The notes below the pieces were generated by a model. The model was not told the origin of the DNA. It saw only the letters and a program-made list of their open reading frames with translations, and made no database searches. A stretch of 64,000 nt of DNA from Sipunculus nudus (taxonomy: Eukaryota > Annelida > Sipuncula > Golfingiida > Sipunculidae): the NCBI GenBank assembly GCA_026874595.1, contig CM049319.1, forward strand, positions 21,439,601 to 21,503,600, given 5' to 3'. The first letter of the stretch is position 1. Each line of letters begins with the position of its first letter. Positions 34,065 to 45,999 of the stretch are shown here, piece by piece. A program made the translations under genes and the position numbers.

Positions 34065-34330
34065 TGAACAGCTGCCTTCTGCACTGGCGACCCGGGTTCG
34101 ATCCCAGGTGCGGCCATGAGAGTGGGTTGTAGTGGCCCATTAAAAGTTGGGTACGTGGTTTCTCTGGCTTCTTCCACCTCTTTCATTACGATCTTCAACT
34201 CTGTCAGCATCTTCTATTTTCGTCTTAAATATCTGAGTGGATAGCGACTCAATCTGTCAAACTTTGCCGTTGCTGAGGGAGCCAATGCGGGCGGGATTTT
34301 CCGGATTCACCTTCAGTCAGTCAAACATCG
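34065..34330 (+). mobile_element. tRNA-derived SINE-like sequence, fragment
   Basis: A clear Pol III B-box context (CCGGGTTCGATCCCAGG, 34092-34108) sits in a tRNA-like 3' half, followed by GTGCGGCCATGAGAGTGGGT and an unrelated body. No good A box is seen, so the head is probably truncated. Confidence 0.5.
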
Positions 34331-34499
34331 CCAATTCCATTTAAACAGAAGAAAACATTGAGGGCAACGTTTGTTTCAATATCATGCTCATCACTATATT
34401 TGTATTTTTAAACGAATAAGTTGGATATTTGTATATAAAAAAAATACAATCTTCGAATTCCGAACCATACCATCCACCATTCACATGGAATATATCAGC

Positions 34500-34615
34500 T
34501 TCATGGCCCATATAATCACTCCATTACTGGGTCATAACAACGAGGAGACCCCTAAAGTAGCACTCGCTTGTGAGTGAAACACAGCTGTGGGGCACAGCCT
34601 ATATATTATACCTGC
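34500..34615 (-). mobile_element. SINE body fragment, related to 41995-42110
   Basis: The reverse complement contains GTGTTTCACTCACAAGCGAG, CTCCTCGTTGTTATGACCCA and TAATGGAG. These align with GTGTTTCACTCACCAACGAG, CTTCCTCGGTTGTATGACCC and CGATGGAG in the SINE at 41898-42180. Confidence 0.6.
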
Positions 34616-34697
34616 AGAGTGTTCACGTACAAATGAACCAGACTGGTTATAAATATTTCAACTCTTTTGTGTTCAAGGTGAAAAGAAGCCATTCTTT

Positions 34698-34860
34698 TCC
34701 GATGCGAACGACAAAAAAATAGAACATGTTCTATTTTTTTCGTTCGGATAGCATCGTTCGGATTAGGTGTGTATGCACCAACATAAAATAAAGTGTTTTA
34801 TTTTTTCGTTCTGACGTAAAATTCGTTCGTACGCATCCGGTGTGAAACCGCCTTAATTAT
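34698..34860. repeat. Palindromic MITE-like segment
   Basis: A perfect 28-bp palindrome at 34713-34740 (AAAAAAATAGAACA and its complement) is extended by CGAACG/CGTTCG with a 2-base bulge. The right side ends CCGGTGTGAAACCGCCTTAA, typical of Harbinger- or hAT-like MITE termini. A matching left terminus is not found. Confidence 0.5.
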
Positions 34861-35239
34861 AATAAAAATTGTAATAATAATGACAAATTCGCGGACTTTC
34901 TTTGATGAAAATCCTTGATCTTTAAGTGACCTTGAGAAAAATGTTTCCCTTACTGCTTGCAACCCCGATAAGCGCAATGTTTCATACATGTTTTACGTCA
35001 TACTACGTCACAAGTATAAGCCTATTCACATGAAATTTTGCCGATGCTTTACAGGACACGGTGTTTCAGAAACATATCTATTAATGGATTGCAATCAAAC
35101 TGGTTATTCAGATTATATAAACCGAGAGACGGGTTAATACCCAGGTTTACAGGCGAGCATTCAAAGGCTACTTCAGATATGAGTGGCCAGGCAGGTTCTT
35201 TGTTGATATTCATCCCAACAATTAATTATGTGCTTGGTC

Positions 35240-35720
35240 AACACAGAAGTTCCGGAAATCATCGACAGACGGTGCTGTTTGACAGAGTGCGCTTCCTTCT
35301 CAACCACGTGGTCCGTGCATCACTTCCGTCAAAACTGGAAATTCCCCCCCACCCAATGTTCATGATTGAGATAGTATAAAAAGCAAATTATGATCCGCCA
35401 AACGTATTCCACAAGGTAGTTACTGAAATCACCGACAGATGGTGCTGCATTACAGAGTGCGCTTCCTTCTCAACCACGCAGTCCGTGCATAACGTTTGAA
35501 GCAAATTATGACCCCGGTTAACTGGAAAATTATCCTCAGCCAATGGTCATTACTGAGAATAAAAAATAAATTTATGAACCGTCAAACGTGGTCCACAAGG
35601 TAGTAAAATCAGCGACAGAAGGTGCAACCATACAGAATGCTCTTGTCCGGAAACAAAAGGCTGAAGCTGTGATCCCCTAAAACATTTAGAAATGCTTTTC
35701 AGACTATGTTCACGATTAAG
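35240..35720. repeat. Tandem repeat, about three units of roughly 150-170 bp
   Basis: Each unit carries ATC(A/G)(C/G)CGACAGA(A/T/C)GGTGC, CAGAGTGCGCTTCCTTCTCA, CCGTGCAT and CCACAAGGTAGT. Later units are more diverged. The forward frame of 113 codons at 35038-35379 overlaps it and is not a gene. Confidence 0.75.
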
Positions 35721-35739
35721 ATTGCTTAATGATAGCATA

Positions 35740-37640
35740 GATACTCAGAATTTGTCTTTGATCCGGAAGTTGGTATTCCGGGCGGGGTTGCTTGCAAAAG
35801 TAGGGCCGTATCAATTAGCAAGACAAATGTGGCTGGATTGGAAACAAGACGGCTGACTTAAATTCAGTTGTAAGCCTATAGTTTCTTGGCTCGACTCGGC
35901 TTGCAAAATGTCGGTTGGCTTAAAATGATTTGAAAGCTTATTCATTTGACGTTGGTATTAAGTACCCGTTTTATTTAAACAAGTTATCTTTATTACGTGT
36001 GACAAACTGAGTTCATTTTACATTTAACTAGTGTATGATCAAATATACTGCATGAGTATACTTTTCCCAGGTGGTTTTATAAGTCAACATTTTCCTACTT
36101 AACGATCATTCCGTTTCCTTTCAGAGACAAGAAGCAGCAACAACAAAATAACAAAACCTAAATATATGTTTCGTGTTTTTTAATAGTAAACGTTTTTTGT
36201 ATTAATTTAATCTCAAGCTAAACTAAGTTAAACGAAATTGGCTCATTTCGGCTTACTGAAATGTCGGCGGCGCCTCATAAAAAAATTAGTTTGGCGGCGG
36301 CGCTGAGCTCTATATTAATTTCATTTTGAAGCAATTTTGGGGCACATTTAAGGTAAAACATAAAAATCACATTCGCCTGAAATCACTGCTATCTGGAGCT
36401 GTCTGTATTACATCCAAAATCTGCGGATTGTGATAAAGTGGGGAAATGTTTTTAAATTAAATTTTCGGACAAATATTTGAATTTGAAATCAACGAAAGTG
36501 ATAACAATGCACAGTTCTGTTGATAAAACAAGAGAAAGATATAAAAATAAAGAACAGAAACCAATCAGGATCATTATGGACAGATGATATAAATGCAAGC
36601 AGATGAGACTTCCATACAGCGAGTTGCTCGTTGAGATTATATGGTGTTTTAAATTACCCATAATACTTAGAGTAGAATGCTTTCTACAGCTGTTCACGGT
36701 TGGTTTGAAAATGCATGGTACAAAGCAGAATAGTACAGTGTATATTTGAAAAAGTAGATATGCTATCAAACCTAAATAGACAAAGTAAAATCATGTCAGA
36801 CAGCTGAACAACACGGTTTTCAGCTTTTAAAGTATATCCGCCTATTACCGACCGTTTAACCCTAAATTTTTATAGGTTTAATCATTTTTTATAGTAATTT
36901 TTTAGGGGGGAGGGGGAGGGGAGGAGGCATGAGACAAACGCCCACGCAGGCATAGCTGACTGTATACATGTTATACAACGAGCTTAGGTCAAAGGGGAAA
37001 CTTGCAGCAGGCATTTAGATTAATGATTAATAGAATATTATATTTACTTATATTTTACAACAAAACAATTAGAACGGTAACAAGGCATGCAGGAACGTCT
37101 CTTTCTCACAATACGTGTACCCATATTTATTTTATTTTTTTTAACCTGGTATTTATTAAATAAAATTGACGCGGGATATGTTAGCGGAAATGTATCTTTG
37201 CCCCTCAATCGTTAGCATTTGTTGTGTACTTTCTCACAACACCAAACATGAGCGAGTTAAATTCCGTTTTAACTCAGTATATCGGTAAAGCCCTCGGCAT
37301 TTTTGTAGAATTTATGACCGCATGAACACAATCATGGCTCGCACAGGTTACAGGCAACTTGTAGGCGATACAGGAAATGACTCGTTTCCATAGAGATGGG
37401 GTTTCAGTTTAGGTTGTGAGTTCACATGTATTCTCTTTTGTTAAACAATCATTCGCAGCATAATGTTAGGATTATGGGTGGTTTTACCACAATATGAATG
37501 CAACATGATGGAATCTACTGCGATGCATTCCTTGATACTGCTTGCATCACGACTCAAGTAAGCTTTCCAGCCCAATTGTCACCTACTGAGTCGGATTTCC
37601 ACGGCTAGTATAAAAACTTGCACCCCCCTCTCCCCATCCC
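35740..37640. other. Unexplained stretch
   Basis: No gene or repeat family recognised. The minus-strand frame at 36452-36769 is Phe/Leu/Ile-rich and looks like translated AT-rich DNA. Confidence 0.45.
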
Positions 37641-37644
37641 CACC

Positions 37645-38020
37645 TTTGAAGTTTACAAGGCCCGAATTTGACAACACACAGCCGGCGCTCCAGGGCAACT
37701 TGAAATGGACATTTTATATGGTATGCCAGGCAAGTACTGAATGAAATACAAATTTATTTGTGACCCTCAGAATGGATCAGATGGGGTTAAAGCACACATT
37801 TATTATTTCGTGTTTTACTGTGTAATGCTTATACGGAACAATCCTGAACAAAAGTAAATATCCAACCTTTTCATAAATTGATGTGCTGAAGCGTTCCTCG
37901 GACCATTTCGTGATATTAACACATGACAAATAGACACAAATTTATTTATAAGGATTAAAAGAAGAACTTCGCACAATATTCTGTTGGTCAGAGCTTACTC
38001 AGCTAACATAACAAATGGAT
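37645..38020. repeat. Interspersed repeat R1, copy 4
   Basis: Closely matches 17560-17935: GACAACACACAGCCGGCGCT, TGTGACCCTCAGAATGGATC, CTTATACGGAACAATCCTGA and CAGCTAACATAACAAATGGA. Confidence 0.8.
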
Positions 38021-38042
38021 GCACAATTAGAAAAAAAGGTGA

Positions 38043-38200
38043 CCCCCCCCCCCTCCCCCGAACATTACAATTGGAAGCAAAAAAAGATTTCATAAATCAA
38101 GTTAAAATCTGACCCCCCCCCCCTCCCAAACACATACACACACACAAACGGTGATTTATTTTTTGCATCTATTAAATGTGGTGGTTGGGGGGGGGGGGGT
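38043..38200. repeat. Cluster of poly(C) and poly(G) tracts
   Basis: C runs at about 38042-38051 and 38112-38121 and a G run at about 38187-38199. Confidence 0.9.
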
Positions 38201-38339
38201 GGCTAATATGATGGAAAAACATAAGGAGTACCAGTATTTCTCAGTACAGTTAGTATATTATCCTGTACCGTATATTTATGTATGTCTACTATTGGGCCCC
38301 CCATTGAATATTTCGCTTCGCCGCCAAGCCTTTTTATAT

Positions 38340-38505
38340 ATGTTATGTTTATATAAGCATTACCACCAGAGTCAGACCAAAGCACTTATGAAGAGATTAA
38401 TGTGTGGATCAAAATGTATTATTTGTGTCCTCTGAAGAAGGATTATCTATGATACTATGACATTATTTAAAAACACCTTTTCCAGATGCCACAAGGACGT
38501 GTATA
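38340..38505 (-). repeat. Third copy of the gene A/B upstream block, without a gene
   Basis: TATAAGCATTACCACCAGAG, CAGACCAAAGCACTTATGAA, GAGATTAATGTGTGG and AAGGATTATCTATGATACTA match 8975-9140 and 26535-26685. The promoter-proximal part (TATA box, first exon) is absent. It is nearer in sequence to the gene B copy (TTATGAAGAGATTAATGTGT). Confidence 0.8.
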
Positions 38506-38619
38506 TCGTTATATATATATATATCTGCAATATATATCATGTGTAAGATTCCTTACATTGATACGCTCTGTTTATACCATAGAGCACTTTGCCTTCAGTG
38601 CACAGCCTAGAAAGAACGA

Positions 38620-38731
<112 letters not shown>

Positions 38732-39101
38732 ATGCACTCGTCATTTGGGAAGGTCGGTTTTTACTTGATTAGAGAGTTTATGTTTCCCATGTTAAAATAG
38801 TGAGACTGCCGTTCTTTCTTGAAATATTATTTCAGAAAATTCTGTCCAGTTCACAGTTTTTTCATATTTTCCTCAATAATCTTTCAACTACTGATCTCAT
38901 ATTGAGAAAATTTAGAATATTTCATGCATCAATTGCTACAATGAATCGTAATATTTTATAAATAGTCTAAATAATGAAAATTGTGTTGAAAAATTGAGTA
39001 TAAAATTACGTTCGTTTATCCAAAATATATATTCCATAATATGCTATGGATTTGAAGAAAATGATGATGGAATTATTCGATTTTGAATTGTCATGTTTTC
39101 T

Positions 39102-39123
39102 GGGGGGGGGGGGGGGGGGGGGG
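39102..39123. repeat. Poly(G) tract, about 22 bases
   Basis: One of the longest G runs in the window. Confidence 0.95.
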
Positions 39124-40250
39124 AGGAGACTGACCAGGCATCTTTATGTCAGGAGATTGGATTGAGGTGGTCTTTTCTCTGTAGTCATGTAGATTTGTCC
39201 CCATCACATTTTCTAATCAAACAAGGCACAGGAAGGGATGGATCCAGAGGGAGGGTCCTAACCCCAGCCCCCCTCTTTTCCAAGCTGTTACCACAGCTGT
39301 CATTTTTGAAAACGTAAAAAGAAATGTGTGTGTGTGTGTGTACATCACGCCGTTGTCTTTTGGTATCTTCAAAACAAATATGTTGAATAACCTTCCTGCA
39401 TGCCTGACACACTGACAGTTTTATTTAGGTCCTTCCTGTTATACCTGAGAGGCCGGTATTGTGTATAGATGTGCTGGGATCGTCAACACTTTTGGTCCGG
39501 TATGTAATGTAAACATTTTTAAACATACCAGGGTCGGATCCGAATACAATCACTCAAAACTGTTTAGTAAATAACTACTTCCTCTTCACTGTCCGATAAC
39601 TTTTTCTGGGTGTTAAATTTTTTTTTCAGATTGACTACACCAGCGCACGTGCTCAGCGGCTTTATTGTTCGGGCATATACGCCTTACCCACATGTTAGGG
39701 AAATGGAGGGCATAAATCATTGTTGCCGTATGTTAAATTTTTTTCAATTTCGGTTCCAAGGGGGTCTTGTCTTTATCAGCCGATTAATTGTAATTTGCGC
39801 TTGTAATTGATTTTAAATATATGTTTAATCTTCAATCTTTATATCACGTTATACATGAGCTTAGCCTTCATACCACCATTTTGAACAAAAAATAGTCTTT
39901 CCTCGTGTCAGTCATGTAACCTTTATACTAAAACAGTGCGTGAACATTGAACGTTGATTAAAAAGAACACAATCGCTTTGTGCGGCAAGTTTAGTTTCTT
40001 AAAATCTTTATCAGTATATATTTACTTTGTAATAAATTTATTTAATATAATTAATTTAAATAACCTTCTACAAGTATAGCCTTGTTCTTCCTTTTAGGTA
40101 AGTCTGACGTTCTTTATACACGTGTTCAAAGTCGGGATACTATGGTTTAAGAAAGGTCGCGCCGCCACCGCCGAGATTTCTTTTGGACGCGATCACTCAA
40201 AATACATTTCACGGATCTTTACATAACCTGACATGTGCAAAGATATGGGT
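39124..40250. other. Unexplained stretch
   Basis: (GT)n at 39326-39341. No gene recognised; the small frames overlap on both strands. Confidence 0.45.
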
Positions 40251-40254
40251 GAGG

Positions 40255-41380
40255 GGATGAAGTCTTTTTAAAATGGGGTAATGACCTAAACAAGGAGAGT
40301 GACCTTGACCTTGTATATTGCCATTTATGGTGAAAATCACACAAAATCATAAATTTCTCAATAAGGGATGCATGGATTGGTCCAAAAATCAAATTGACCG
40401 AAGATCTTGGATAGCTTTGTCTTCTACGGAAGACAGGTGGCGCCACCTTCTGTCCTTTTCTTGTTTTCGTCCCTTTTAATACCCCACCATTGCCACTTGA
40501 CAGTATTGCGAGCATTTTAAGTCAAACACTAAAGGACAGATTTGGCTGAAATTGTACATGTCCATTGATCTTGTATACCTCAATCTTGTACTCAAGACTG
40601 CTTGCGCCATCTCTAATTGTTTTGCCGTGGCGTCCATCTGTACATGTGCTTTGGATGAAAAATGCTCATATGTCCGGAGTGGTTCAAGGTATTGGTCTGA
40701 AATGTGGCATGTCAATCCATCTTGGAAAGTTTTCTTACAAACCAGACAGGTGGCTCCACCTACCTTCCCGGTTTTGTAGCATAAATTAATGCCCTTTTCT
40801 CAGGAGAGATTTGCCCTATTGGCCTAAAATTGTGCATATCCGCATATTCATAAATCTTGGACTCCTCCATCTTGTACTCAAGACTGGTGCACCATCTGCA
40901 ATCGTTTTGCCATGGCGTCCATCTGTACATGTGCTTTGGGTGAAAATATCTCATATCTCCGGAGTGATTCAAGGAATTGGACTTAAATTTGGCATGTCTA
41001 TCCATCTTGGAAAATTTTCTCGTAAACCAGACAGGTGGGGCCACCTACCTTCCCGTTTCCATAGAATAAATTAATGCTCTTTTCTAAGGAGTGGTGTGCC
41101 GTATTGGTCTGAAACTATGCATGTCCATAGATCTTGGCCTCCTCCATTTTGTCCTCAAGACTGGTGGCGCCATCTGCAATAATTTTCGTGTGGTGTCTAT
41201 CCATACATTTGTTTTAGGTGAAAATTGCTCATATCTGAGGATCAATGTGTTTGCCCCCAGTTTGGCATGTACATCCTTTTTGGAGTGTTTTCTCGTCAAC
41301 AAGACAGGTGACGCTACCTACCTCACCATTTTGATATTATAAATTAATTCCCTTTTCTCAAGAGTTATTCACTGTATGGG
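40255..41380. repeat. Satellite-like tandem repeat, about 280-bp units
   Basis: Units start near 40525, 40801 and 41088, with partial units on either side. Shared strings include CTTGTACTCAAGACTG, GGCGTCCATCTGTACATGTG, CATATCTCCGGAGTGATTCA, GGCATGTCTATCCATCTTGG and CCAGACAGGTGG. Several frames of 72-94 codons on both strands follow the repeat and are not genes. Confidence 0.88.
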
Positions 41381-41689
41381 CCCCCATATTTGGTGAAAAA
41401 TATGGTTCCTCAAGTTGATAGATGGAAGAAACCATAGTCGCTTGCCAAGTGTCAGTATATGCTGCTGAAGATGGATGGCCTATTCTTAAAGGAGGGGGGG
41501 GGGGATCAATTGTCTGGGGATATTATGGCACCTGCGGTGCCAAAAAATAACTTGTTTTAATTGTTTTTAATGTAGTTCTGTATACCGTATGCAGGTAGTG
41601 CTTGGTGTCCAATCGTTATACCTATCCCGGGCGATTCCGCGTCTAGATATGCATCGTGGTGCTGAGTACGGTTTATTCCCAGTTAAAAA

Positions 41690-41709
41690 AAACAAAAAAA
41701 AAAAAAAAA
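41690..41709. repeat. Poly(A) tract
   Basis: A-rich run interrupted once by C, with no element assigned upstream. Confidence 0.6.
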
Positions 41710-41897
41710 CTGCCACCCTCATTATAGGTTAAGGGTCAAGAGGGCTATATTTTCTTTCGGACAATTACCCTTTCTATATATTATTTATATTACTAATTTT
41801 TGGATATAAATTCCCTAAATCAATCTTCAATTTTCAGGAGTTATAATGTTAAACCAAAAGTTCTATATATTGTGTCCAACATATATGTTTTTTTAAA

Positions 41898-42180
41898 CCG
41901 GCTTCTGTGGCTCAGGGGTAGAGTTCGAATATCAGCCGAGGCGGTTGGATTTTTAAAGGTCCGTCCTCACCCAGGGTGAGCGCTCTGCAGGCTTTTTTTT
42001 TTTGGAAAGGCCGTGCCAAACGGCCGTGTTTCACTCACCAACGAGTGAGCCTTTCGGGCTTCCTCGGTTGTATGACCCAGCGATGGAGACGATTACGCAA
42101 CCGGGCCCTCAGGTGCAGTAGTTAGGCCAACCAGGAAATTAAATGAGAGGAAGCATGTGATACTGCCCTGTCGTGTAGTC
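41898..42180 (+). mobile_element. tRNA-derived SINE
   Basis: The head GGCTTCTGTGGCTCAGGGGT plus AGAG has a textbook Pol III A box (TGGCTCAGGGGTAGAG). GTTCGAATA, a B-box-like string, follows at once, so the tRNA part has an internal deletion. The body holds GTGTTTCACTCACCAACGAG, ATGACCCAGCGATGGAGACG and the end region CCCTGTCGTGTAGTCCGACA. A body fragment is at 34500-34615. Confidence 0.7.
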
Positions 42181-42199
42181 CGACACCGGAACGGAATTC

Positions 42200-43290
42200 T
42201 GCATATATATATTATTACATATACTTTTTTTTTAACAAAAAAAAATACAGACAGTAATAACACCCATGATTACAAAACAGTACACCAATCAGTAACAAAA
42301 AAGACATACAAAAAGAGGACTAATTACAAAGTACTTATATACATACATATTAACCTGTTTGTTCAAAGATCAGTATGACTAACAACTTATTACCTTTTCC
42401 ATCTATATATATTATTTTAGAAATACTTGTAATGTTAAGTTAAACAAGCTCAATATTATTGTTTTCATTCACATGTCAAAAATATTGTGTCATACAAATT
42501 ATCTATGCTGTAAGTATGGATAAAGTTTCCATTGTCTTTCTGATATTTTACCACATCAGTTTAGATATATTTGTTGTTTTTTTCTGTAGGCTTCTCTGTA
42601 CGTTCAATCTTTCTTATGATAATCCATGTATTTTTTTAAAGAAATCAAGTGTAAGCTTAACAGAATCTCTAGATCTATATATCAAATCTTTTTCATGTAA
42701 AATAATTTTATTTTCCATATTTATTTTCTTTTCAGATACATATACCTAAAATAATATTCCTTTCTGTAAATAAACTAATTGGTTAACCATAAAAAATGCT
42801 TATATTTAGACAAAACCGTTTAATCTACCTCTGTATGGCAAAACCTACAATATGGGTCTTCAGTCAAATCAAACTTATATAATCTCTCTTTAAGATATAA
42901 TTATGGAGTATTTTAAACTTAAACTCACTCACTTTTTTTCTTTGGTATATAAAAGACCCCATCCTTCATCTGTTACGTTATATTTAGTACTAAACGTTTG
43001 CCTTGTACTTGAACCCTGTGTTATAACGAGACTAATAAAATTACTATATACTTGCTTTGCAATAACATTTGTCATAGTAATGTTATTGCAAAGTACATAT
43101 ACTTAGTTAAGCGAGCATTAATAAAATGGATGCGAATACCTCCACCAAAAAAAAAGAATATAAAAAAAACATTTGTTTTATTAATTGCGTCTCTAATGCA
43201 CATTGCGGTTACTTCATTACTTTATCATAAAGATATATATATATCCAAAATAGTGTGCCTGTATTTGTCACAGAATCAAATATAGTCAGG
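42200..43290 (-). pseudogene. LINE 3' fragment (L1/Tx1-like ORF2 C-terminus)
   Basis: On the minus strand, NVTDEGWGLLYTKEKK, EFKFKILHNYILKRDYIS and, after one frame change, DLTEDPYCRFCHTEVD (near 42850) form the C-terminal region with the Cys motif seen in L1/Tx1-type LINE ORF2. The rest to 42200 is 3' untranslated-like and AT-rich. No endonuclease or RT motifs are found to the right, so this is a 5'-truncated insertion, of a similar type to the LINE at 28380-31930. Confidence 0.55.
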
Positions 43291-43299
43291 TGCCAAGCT

Positions 43300-43989
43300 A
43301 GAAAAATGCTTATTAAAAGGTGTTTTCCCCCACCTCATCGCCTGGGAAATTTCTATTGGTACCACGTTACAACTTAATGTTTCTGGTTCATTGTGTAGGC
43401 GGATGCAACTTCGAAAAGTAGGGTTTTTTTTTTTGTGACATCATGTTTGTAGACACTTAGACTGGCCAAGTCCATGGAATGGTTAAGATTTAATTGGTGC
43501 CTCTGACAGAGTAATCTAATGTTCTCTCACGGTCTTGTAACGCTAAGTGCTGGTACTGCCACTCTGGCCCTCTTACTTCATGTTAATTATATCAGTGAAT
43601 TTAATTACGTATTATTTACGCATTTTAGTAGAAAATAAAAATACTAATGCCCTGGCAGGGCTAGTATACACTCGGGCGATGATTGGGATTGGGTAATGAA
43701 AATCTTTATAACTATTTTAGCTTTTATCTTAAAAATTTTTATTAAAAAAATACCTTAATTCTGAAACTTATATTTAATTGTAATATATTTGAAATGTGAT
43801 TAAAATGTGTGTATAAAGAGTCGAATCTTTGTTTTATGGGCACCCTTGGGACTTGGCCAAACTGCTAATGTTATGGAGGTTCCCACTTGATATGGAGGTT
43901 ATGACCATCTCATTCAGTGTTGATTCCCTGTTTGAAAAATTACTGATATTTCTTCTGTTTGAATATATCATTTACTTTATATAGTACTT

Positions 43990-44033
<44 letters not shown>

Positions 44034-45120
44034 ACATAACCATATGGACGTAACATAATTACGTATTGACACACCCAGCATGGAATATATGCATACATTT
44101 AAATCATTTAGATATTTTGACACGCCAAACATGTCACCCCAACGTGATATTTAGCATCTCGGTTCCTTGTCAACCGAGAGTGTGCCATCCTAAAAATGCT
44201 CAGTGAGTTTGTTATCATACCTGGCCACTGCACCCTTACATCGCCATACTTATCTTCAAGCTTTCTCTAAGACAGGGAATCTTTGATAAGTTAAACCTTT
44301 AGAGCTGATGTCAAACCTTTCCTTTGAGTTTGGGTTGACATTAAGTAAGTAGACAGTAAGAGTAGATATGGTACAGAGGGACCAATTTTTTTTTGTAAAT
44401 TAATAAATATTGCATTCGGTCAGTTGGACCTTACACTATTACCTTATCACAGAGTACCAAAATAAGCCGGGCATCCATGCACCCACTGTATTAAGTAAAG
44501 TAGCATTTTGTCCGTCTGATACAAGAAAGTCTTTTGTCAAAACGGACCTATCAGTCAAACATACATGCATAATGAATGGGTATTAACTGTCACAGGAAAA
44601 TCCAACCTGGCTGACCTAATTAGTATGCATGCATCCCATGCTTTGTGATGAATCAAATAGCCGATAATCTTATAAACAGTTAGTATAACTACACCTCTGA
44701 TCTTTCTTATTTGTTTGATTGTTATCATTAAAAGTTAATATATATATTAATATATAAATATATAATAATCAATAGTTATTCTAATGAATAATAATTTAAA
44801 ATACACAATAAAAAGGCTCCGAACTTCTAAACGGCATATATTTCATTTGGGAAAATCGATTAAATGCCCACATTAGCTAGGGAAAGTGCCCACTTTACAG
44901 AATACAGAGATGTCCACATTAGCTAAAAATTATAAAGAAGAGAACAAATGGGACTGCCGAAACGTGCCCACTTTATAGAAGTGCCCACTTTATGGAGGTT
45001 CCCTATAAGAGAGGTTCAACTGTATATATGAAACGTGTCATACAGATGCTAAAAACACACACACATATATATATTTATATATACACACATATGTATATAT
45101 GTGTGTATGTGTCTGCAAGT
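43300..45120. other. Unexplained AT-rich stretch with a short repeated motif
   Basis: (AT)n at about 43994-44031. The motif TTATGGAGGTTCCC occurs near 43871 and again near 44991, where GTGCCCACTTTATAGA units also repeat, perhaps the two ends of an old element. No gene recognised. Confidence 0.45.
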
Positions 45121-45122
45121 CA

Positions 45123-45142
45123 CCCCCCCCCCCCCCCCCCCC
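45123..45142. repeat. Poly(C) tract, 20 bases
   Basis: Run of C just after a compound (CA)/(TA) microsatellite at 45057-45110. Confidence 0.95.
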
Positions 45143-45995
45143 ATTCTTTGAACATAATTGACGCCACTGTTGTCAGGGTAGGTTCAAGTGGGAAAGTGGT
45201 GCAATATTTTGTGACAGCAAGGTTTCATACACCACCTAGGATATAAAAATGTACAGATCTTGATCCCAGGGTAAGGGTATAGATGTAATTAAAGTCTCTT
45301 TAAATGCCTATGTATTTTATATACTGTAACAATTGCCCCTCATATAAATGCGTTTGAATACTGCTTAACCACGAGTCATATCTGATGACATTTTAAAGGG
45401 GTCAACAAAGGCCAAAGGGGTCAACATGTGCATGGCATTTAATGTCTTTTTGTCCTGTTTTCATGAGTGGAATGTTGCCCAATGCTAGTGAGGTAGAGTA
45501 AGGCTGAAGCACGTTAACTCATATGTCCTAAACCATGGCAATCAGGATACAAGGTAAAGATCACGTGATATGCATTGTACAATGCATCGAAGAATTGTTT
45601 AAAGCCCTCGGTTAAATTGTAATCGACCACTCCACTTGCATAGAAACAAATATGGCGGCGACAATCAGAGGGAGAGCTATATTATTCTTCATTTATTGAA
45701 ATTTACTTATATCTATTTTTGCTAAAATTGCCTTAATTTTTTTTAAAAGTCTGAAATATACTGCTGAAATGAGAATCGAATCGAGAATTCACTCGAATGT
45801 AAAGAATTGGTAACAAAGATCCTCACAATTTACAGGCCTAATTGTAAGCATCATACGGTTACTGGGACTTTAGAAAGCTATATTACATTATATTGCCGGA
45901 GCTAATGGATCCATCTGCTGCATAGAAACCTTTGAATTAATCAAACAGCCAAAATCTGTGGTAATATCATGAAAACAATACTCATTTTCGAATCA
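45143..45995. other. Unexplained stretch left of the minisatellite
   Basis: No gene or repeat recognised. Confidence 0.45.
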
Positions 45996-45999
45996 GACT

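Noticed and set aside
34065-34110. Functional tRNA gene
   Set aside because: Only a B-box half is tRNA-like; no acceptor stem or A box can be paired, so it is a SINE remnant.
36452-36769. Hydrophobic 105-codon minus-strand frame as a membrane protein
   Set aside because: Composition follows AT-rich DNA (Phe, Leu, Ile, Ser); no conserved motif, splice signals or paralogue.
40219-41342. Eight frames of 72-98 codons on both strands
   Set aside because: They recur with the 280-bp tandem unit and exist on both strands; there is no protein-like conservation.
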